DNA from: CAZAAW01 sp964483325
GTDB taxonomy: Bacteria > Pseudomonadota > Alphaproteobacteria > Rhizobiales > Kaistiaceae
Assembly: GCA_964483325.1 (NCBI GenBank)
Contig: CAZAAW010000007.1
Coordinates: 70,011 to 134,010, forward strand
DNA: 64,000 bases
Direction: 5' to 3'
In this document: in pieces, positions 60,072-64,000 of the stretch
How the letters are laid out: each line of letters opens with the position of its first letter
How positions within the stretch are numbered: position 1 is the stretch's first letter
Notes under the pieces: generated by a model
Told to the model about the DNA's origin: nothing
The model's input: only the letters and a program-made list of their open reading frames with translations
Database searches by the model: none
Position numbers and translations under genes: made by a program

Positions 60072-62006
60072 ATGAAAGGCCGCCTGATGGCCTTCGATAC
60101 GCCTGCCGGTGACGCGTCTGCTGGCGAAGCCGGCGAGAAACCCCAGCCGAAACGGTTCTTGCCGCTCGTCCTGGGCAGTATAGGCGTCGTTTACGGCGAT
60201 ATCGGCACCAGCCCCCTCTATGCCTTCCGCGAGGCGGTGAAAGCGGGCAGCGACGGCCCGGCCGGCGAGGTCAGCGAGGTGGCCGTGATCGGGGTCCTTT
60301 CCCTGATCATCTGGGCGCTGGTGATCGTCGTCACGATCAACTACGTGCTCGTCCTCCTGCGCGCCGACAACAATGGCGAGGGCGGGCCGCTGGCGCTGAT
60401 GGCGCTGGCGCAGCGCGCCATCCGCCGCGGCAAGGGCGTCATCGTCCTGCTCGGCGCCATCGCCGCGGCGCTCTTCTACGGCGATGCCATCATCACGCCG
60501 GCGATCTCGGTGATGTCGGCCGTCGAGGGCATCAACATCGCGACGCCGGCGCTGGAGCATTACATCCTGCCGGTCACTGTGGTGATCATCGTCGCCCTGT
60601 TCCTGGTGCAGTCGCGCGGCACCGGCCGCGTCGCGACGTTCTTCGGCCCGATCATGGCGATATGGTTCGTCACCATCGCCGTCGCCGGCCTGCCGCATGT
60701 CATCGCCCAGCCGGCCGTGCTGGTCGCCTTCAATCCCGTCTACGCCGTGACCTTCGTGGCGCAGAACTGGTGGATCGGGCTCGTCACGCTCGGCGCCATC
60801 TTCCTGTCGGTCACCGGTGCCGAGGCGCTTTACGCCGATCTCGGCCATTTCGGCCGGCGGCCGATCCAGACGGCGTGGCTCGGGCTGGTGGCGCCGGCGC
60901 TGATCCTCAACTATCTCGGCCAGGGCGCGCTGGTGCTCGACAATCATGAGACGATTGCCAACCCCTTCTACCTCCTGGTCGCCGACTGGGCGCTGGTGCC
61001 GATGGTGGCGCTCGCCACCGCCGCGACGGTCATCGCCAGCCAGGCGGTGATCAGCGGCGCCTATTCGCTGACGCGCCAGGCGATCCAGCTCGGCCTGCTG
61101 CCACGCCAGGAGATCCGCCATACCTCGGAGACGCAGGTCGGGCAGATCTACATGCCTCGGATCAACTTCATCCTGCTGATCGGCGTGCTGCTGCTGGTGG
61201 TGGTGTTCGGCTCGTCGAGCTCGATGGCGGCCGCCTATGGCGTCGCGGTCAGCGGCACGATGGTGGTCGACGCGCTGATGGGCGGCGTGGTGGTTGCCAA
61301 TGTCTGGCGATGGGGCTGGGGCGGGGCAGTCGCCCTGATGGGGCCGCTGCTGCTCATCGACCTGATCTTCCTCGGCGCCAATCTCGCCAAGGTCCATGAC
61401 GGCGGCTGGGTGCCGCTGATGGTCGGCGGCATCGTGCTGACGATCATCCTCACCTGGCGGCGCGGGTCGCGCATCCTGCTGGAGAAGACGCGCCGCCTGG
61501 AGACGCCGCTCGACAGCCTGATCCGCAGCCTCGAGCGGCATCCGCCGCCACAGGTGCCGGGCACCGCCGTCTTCCTGACCAGCGACCCCGACAGCGCCCC
61601 GACGGCGCTCCTGCACAGCCTCAAGCACTTCAAGGTGCTGCACGAGAAGAACGTCGTGCTGACGATCGAGACAGCGGACCTGCCGCGCATCGCGCCGTCG
61701 GAGCGGGTGAAGATCGAGCCGCTGACCGACCGCTTCACGCGCATCACCGTCCGCTACGGCTTCATGGAGGTGCCGAACGTGCCGCGGGCCCTGGCCATCG
61801 CCCGCAAGCTCGGCTGGACCTTCGACATCATGTCGACGTCGTTTTTCCTGTCGCGGCGTTCGATCCGGCCGTCGCCGTCCGGCGGCATGCCGCGCTGGCA
61901 GGACCGCATCTTCATCCTGCTGGCCCGCAATGCCGACGACGCCACCAGCTATTTCCAGATCCCGACCGGCCGTGTCGTCGAGGTCGGAACGCAGGTGGTG
62001 GTCTAA
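60072..62006 (+). CDS. kup: Potassium uptake protein Kup
   Basis: About 644 residues (ATG 60072 or 60087) with 12 membrane segments and a cytoplasmic C-terminal tail. The start of the transport domain, LGSIGVVYGDIGTSPLYAFREA, and the phrases ADNNGEGG, FYGDAIITPAISVMSA and GAEALYADLGHFG are signatures of the KUP/HAK family of K+/H+ symporters. It is divergent from the trehalose genes: both are osmoadaptation functions. Its stop is one base from the converging DUF3592 gene. Confidence 0.96.
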   Translation: MKGRLMAFDTPAGDASAGEAGEKPQPKRFLPLVLGSIGVVYGDIGTSPLYAFREAVKAGSDGPAGEVSEVAVIGVLSLIIWALVIVVTINYVLVLLRADNNGEGGPLALMALAQRAIRRGKGVIVLLGAIAAALFYGDAIITPAISVMSAVEGINIATPALEHYILPVTVVIIVALFLVQSRGTGRVATFFGPIMAIWFVTIAVAGLPHVIAQPAVLVAFNPVYAVTFVAQNWWIGLVTLGAIFLSVTGAEALYADLGHFGRRPIQTAWLGLVAPALILNYLGQGALVLDNHETIANPFYLLVADWALVPMVALATAATVIASQAVISGAYSLTRQAIQLGLLPRQEIRHTSETQVGQIYMPRINFILLIGVLLLVVVFGSSSSMAAAYGVAVSGTMVVDALMGGVVVANVWRWGWGGAVALMGPLLLIDLIFLGANLAKVHDGGWVPLMVGGIVLTIILTWRRGSRILLEKTRRLETPLDSLIRSLERHPPPQVPGTAVFLTSDPDSAPTALLHSLKHFKVLHEKNVVLTIETADLPRIAPSERVKIEPLTDRFTRITVRYGFMEVPNVPRALAIARKLGWTFDIMSTSFFLSRRSIRPSPSGGMPRWQDRIFILLARNADDATSYFQIPTGRVVEVGTQVVV

Positions 62007-62007
62007 G

Positions 62008-63459
62008 TCACAGGGTCGCCAGCGCCGCGACGAGGCAGGCCAGCGAGGCCAGCGCCGCGGCGCCGCCGAGGACGAGCGGCAGGTCCGGGCCGGGTGCGTC
62101 CGTGGCGATCGTCGCGTTGGCGGGGTTGAGCGGATCGAAGCTGATCTCGATGGCGGCGCCGCGCGGCAGCGCCTGGACCTGCCGCTCCGCCACTGCCCGG
62201 TCGATCTCGCCGGGATTGCCGAGGTGGTAGCAGTCCGAGCGGTAGACCTTGCCGCCGACCTCGAACTCATAATCGACATTCGGCCGGAAGCGGATCGTCT
62301 CCTGTCCCGCGGCGTCGACATGCTGGACGACGTCGACGCGACTGGAGAGGACCATGGCGAGCGCCTTCGGCCAGCGCGCCGTAGCGGCGACCGGTCCCTG
62401 CCGCCGGTTGGCAAGCCCCTGCCGGATGAGCAGGAAGGCGGCGCCGGCAAAGGCGGCTGTCCCCAGGAGCAGCGTTACCAGCCTGACGATCCAGCCGATG
62501 CCGCTGCCGCCTGTGGCAGCGGCCGCCGGCTCGGCGACCGCCGGCGTCGCGGCCGGAGCTTCGTCCGCGGCTTCGGGAGGGGCGGCCGGCTCCGATGGCG
62601 CCGGCGGCGCTGCCGGCTCCACCGAGGCGGGCGGTGCAGCGCCGTCGCTCTGCGGGACGCGGTCGGCATCCTTGGCGGGTGGGGCCGGTGAGGGCGCCGC
62701 GGAAGGGTCTGCCGGAACATCCTCCGCCTGCACCGACGGTTCGGCCTGAGCTACGTCAGGCTCCGGACTCTCTCCACCCGGCAAGCCGGCGTCCGGCGCC
62801 ACGTCGCCGTCCGGCGCCAGCTCGGGCGAGGCAGCGTCGGGAGCCTCGCGGGGAACCGGCGCGCCGTCCTCGGGTGCTGCATCGGCACCGGCGTCGGCCG
62901 GCGCCTCGTTGGCGCCGAGACGCATCTGCGACAGGTCCGGCAGGAGGTCGCTGTCGACGACACGGCGACCGGCCACCTGGCAGAGCAGGAGGCCGATGCC
63001 GCCCTCGGTCGGCATCCAGCTCATGATCAGCTCGTCGGAGCCGCGATGCGCCAGGTGGGTGCGCTCGCCCTCGGCGCCGCGACTGATCGTGTCGAGCGTC
63101 CAGCCGGCAGCGGTGAAGGCCGTGTCCGTCTTGTCGCGAATGTCGTCGGGCGTCTCGCTGATGGCGCGCCAGAAATGGCTCTCCGTCGGGCCGCAGGTGC
63201 GGCTGGTCAGCGACGAGGCGAGGTCGAGCGTCGCCGCCTTGGCGCCCTCCGGATCGTCCGTCCAGGAACGCGAGGCTTCCGGCAGGGTCACGCCGGCGAG
63301 AGCGGATTCGGTCAGCCTTTCCTGCCCGGAGACAGTGCCGGCGGGGATCAGCAGCGCGGCGAGAAGGAGGATGCGCTGCCGGATGCGCGGCCGGCCGCGC
63401 CGGCGGACGGAAGAGATCTGAGGGGCCTCGGGAGAGGGATCGTTACGCCAGCACCGCAT
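62008..63459 (-). CDS. DUF3592-domain membrane protein with long Pro/Ala/Asp linker
   Basis: About 483 residues from ATG 63459 (an upstream ATG at 63546 would overlap the lepA 3' end). Signal-like hydrophobic stretch (QRILLLAALLIPAGTVSG), a globular part with Cys residues (RTCGPTESHF, LLCQVAG), an acidic Pro/Ala-rich linker of about 130 residues, a membrane segment (WIVRLVTLLLGTAAFAGAAFLLI), and a DUF3592 domain (VDYEFEVGGKVYRSD, IEISFDPLNPANATI) followed by a last membrane segment. Function unknown. Confidence 0.75.
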   Translation of the reverse strand: MRCWRNDPSPEAPQISSVRRRGRPRIRQRILLLAALLIPAGTVSGQERLTESALAGVTLPEASRSWTDDPEGAKAATLDLASSLTSRTCGPTESHFWRAISETPDDIRDKTDTAFTAAGWTLDTISRGAEGERTHLAHRGSDELIMSWMPTEGGIGLLLCQVAGRRVVDSDLLPDLSQMRLGANEAPADAGADAAPEDGAPVPREAPDAASPELAPDGDVAPDAGLPGGESPEPDVAQAEPSVQAEDVPADPSAAPSPAPPAKDADRVPQSDGAAPPASVEPAAPPAPSEPAAPPEAADEAPAATPAVAEPAAAATGGSGIGWIVRLVTLLLGTAAFAGAAFLLIRQGLANRRQGPVAATARWPKALAMVLSSRVDVVQHVDAAGQETIRFRPNVDYEFEVGGKVYRSDCYHLGNPGEIDRAVAERQVQALPRGAAIEISFDPLNPANATIATDAPGPDLPLVLGGAAALASLACLVAALATL

Positions 63460-63520
63460 GAGGGCGGCTAGGTAGCATGCGAGGGCGGCCGGAGCGAGGC
63501 GGAAGGAGTGCGGCGCGCTG

Positions 63521-64000
63521 TCAGCTGTCGATCTTGAGCGCCGCAATGAAGGCTTCCTGCGGAATGTCGACCTTGCCGAACTGGCGCATCCGCTTCTTGC
63601 CTTCCTTCTGTTTTTCCAACAGCTTGCGCTTGCGCGTTACGTCGCCGCCGTAACATTTGGCGAGAACGTCCTTGCGCAGCGCCTTGATCGTCTCGCGGGC
63701 GATCACCCGGCCGCCGATCGCCGCCTGGATCGGGATCTGGAACATATGCTGCGGGATCAGCTCCTTGAGCTTCTCGCACATGGAGCGGCCGCGCCGCTCG
63801 GCCTGGCTGCGATGGACGAGGATCGACAGCGCGTCGACCGGCTCGGCATTGACGAGGATCTGCATCTTCACCAGGTCGCCCGGCTGGTAGTCGGTCAGGT
63901 GATAGTCGAAGGAGGCATAGCCCTTCGAGACCGATTTCAGCCGGTCGTAGAAGTCGAACACCACCTCGTTGAGCGGCAGGTCGTAGACCAGCATGGCGCG
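63521..64000 (-). CDS. lepA: Elongation factor 4 (LepA), C-terminal part (partial)
   Basis: Only the last 159 codons are in the window; the gene continues beyond 64000. The visible part includes the LepA-specific C-terminal domain: VVFDFYDRLKSVSKGYASFDY, NAEPVDALSILVHR, KLKELIPQHMFQIPIQAAIGG, ARETIKALRKDVLAKCYGGD (LepA_C) and KKRMRQFGKVDIPQEAFIAAL. LepA is a ribosome-associated GTPase that helps translation fidelity and back-translocation. Confidence 0.97.
   Translation of the reverse strand, partial: RAMLVYDLPLNEVVFDFYDRLKSVSKGYASFDYHLTDYQPGDLVKMQILVNAEPVDALSILVHRSQAERRGRSMCEKLKELIPQHMFQIPIQAAIGGRVIARETIKALRKDVLAKCYGGDVTRKRKLLEKQKEGKKRMRQFGKVDIPQEAFIAALKIDS

Noticed and set aside
60033..62450. 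An 805-codon minus-strand open frame opposite kup
   Set aside because: Asp/Arg/His/Gln-rich shadow of kup; runs through two unrelated genes.
1..64000. tRNA, rRNA, transposase or integrase genes
   Set aside because: No cloverleaf, rRNA segment, transposase motif or terminal inverted repeat was recognised in any gap.

Overview
The window is GC-rich (roughly two-thirds G+C), densely coding DNA from a bacterial chromosome. Gene content (lepA, pckA, kup, fhs, otsBA, cbtBA, many ABC importers, a PQQ-dependent dehydrogenase, LysR/MarR/GntR regulators) and short intergenic gaps point to an alphaproteobacterium, most likely of the Hyphomicrobiales (Rhizobiales). No rRNA, tRNA, insertion sequence, prophage or CRISPR array was seen. 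Function assignments rest on recognising family motifs in the translated sequence, not on a database search.

Region 1 (1-13323) is one compact plus-strand catabolic operon. It runs from the end of a GntR/FCD regulator through a TIGR04076 protein, an aldo/keto reductase, an M14 carboxypeptidase, a complete peptide-type ABC importer (Tat-exported binding protein, two permeases, one fused double ATPase), one HyuA and two HyuB subunits. It looks built to import and hydrolyse N-blocked peptides, lactams or hydantoins. Region 2 (13457-15280) holds two tandem paralogues of a family I do not recognise.

Region 3 (15393-19590) is a LysR regulator divergent from a five-gene operon (two GNAT acetyltransferases, an isochorismatase-like hydrolase, a 60-residue protein, a methyltransferase), with a LysR-type palindrome in the shared gap. 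Region 4 (19984-29135) is a mix: a secreted beta-helix protein, two MarR regulators, an AbrB-type transporter, cobalt transport genes cbtBA, pckA, a secreted caspase-like protein and a MalY/PatB-type PLP enzyme.

Region 5 (29136-39425) is the most striking. An ABC importer cluster carries three paralogous sugar-type binding proteins alternating with two cytoplasmic metallophosphoesterases, followed by two permeases, an HCxxGxxRTG phosphatase and a MalK/UgpC-type ATPase. PHO-box-like sequences precede both the first binding-protein gene (29364-29381) and the ATPase gene (38144-38161). Together these suggest a phosphate-starvation system that imports phosphodiesters intact and cuts them in the cytoplasm.

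Region 6 (39449-49989) is minus-strand: an unusual PQQ dehydrogenase, a sensor kinase translationally coupled to a peptide-type binding protein, two tandem GNAT genes, a small secreted protein, an OmpR-type regulator with a receiver-containing kinase, and an aminoglycoside 6'-acetyltransferase-like gene. Region 7 (50122-64000) is mostly housekeeping and stress functions: a bile-acid/sodium symporter family protein, a periplasmic trypsin-like protease, an enol-lactonase-like hydrolase, fhs, msrA, mepA, an SDR, otsA/otsB, kup, a DUF3592 protein and the 3' part of lepA.
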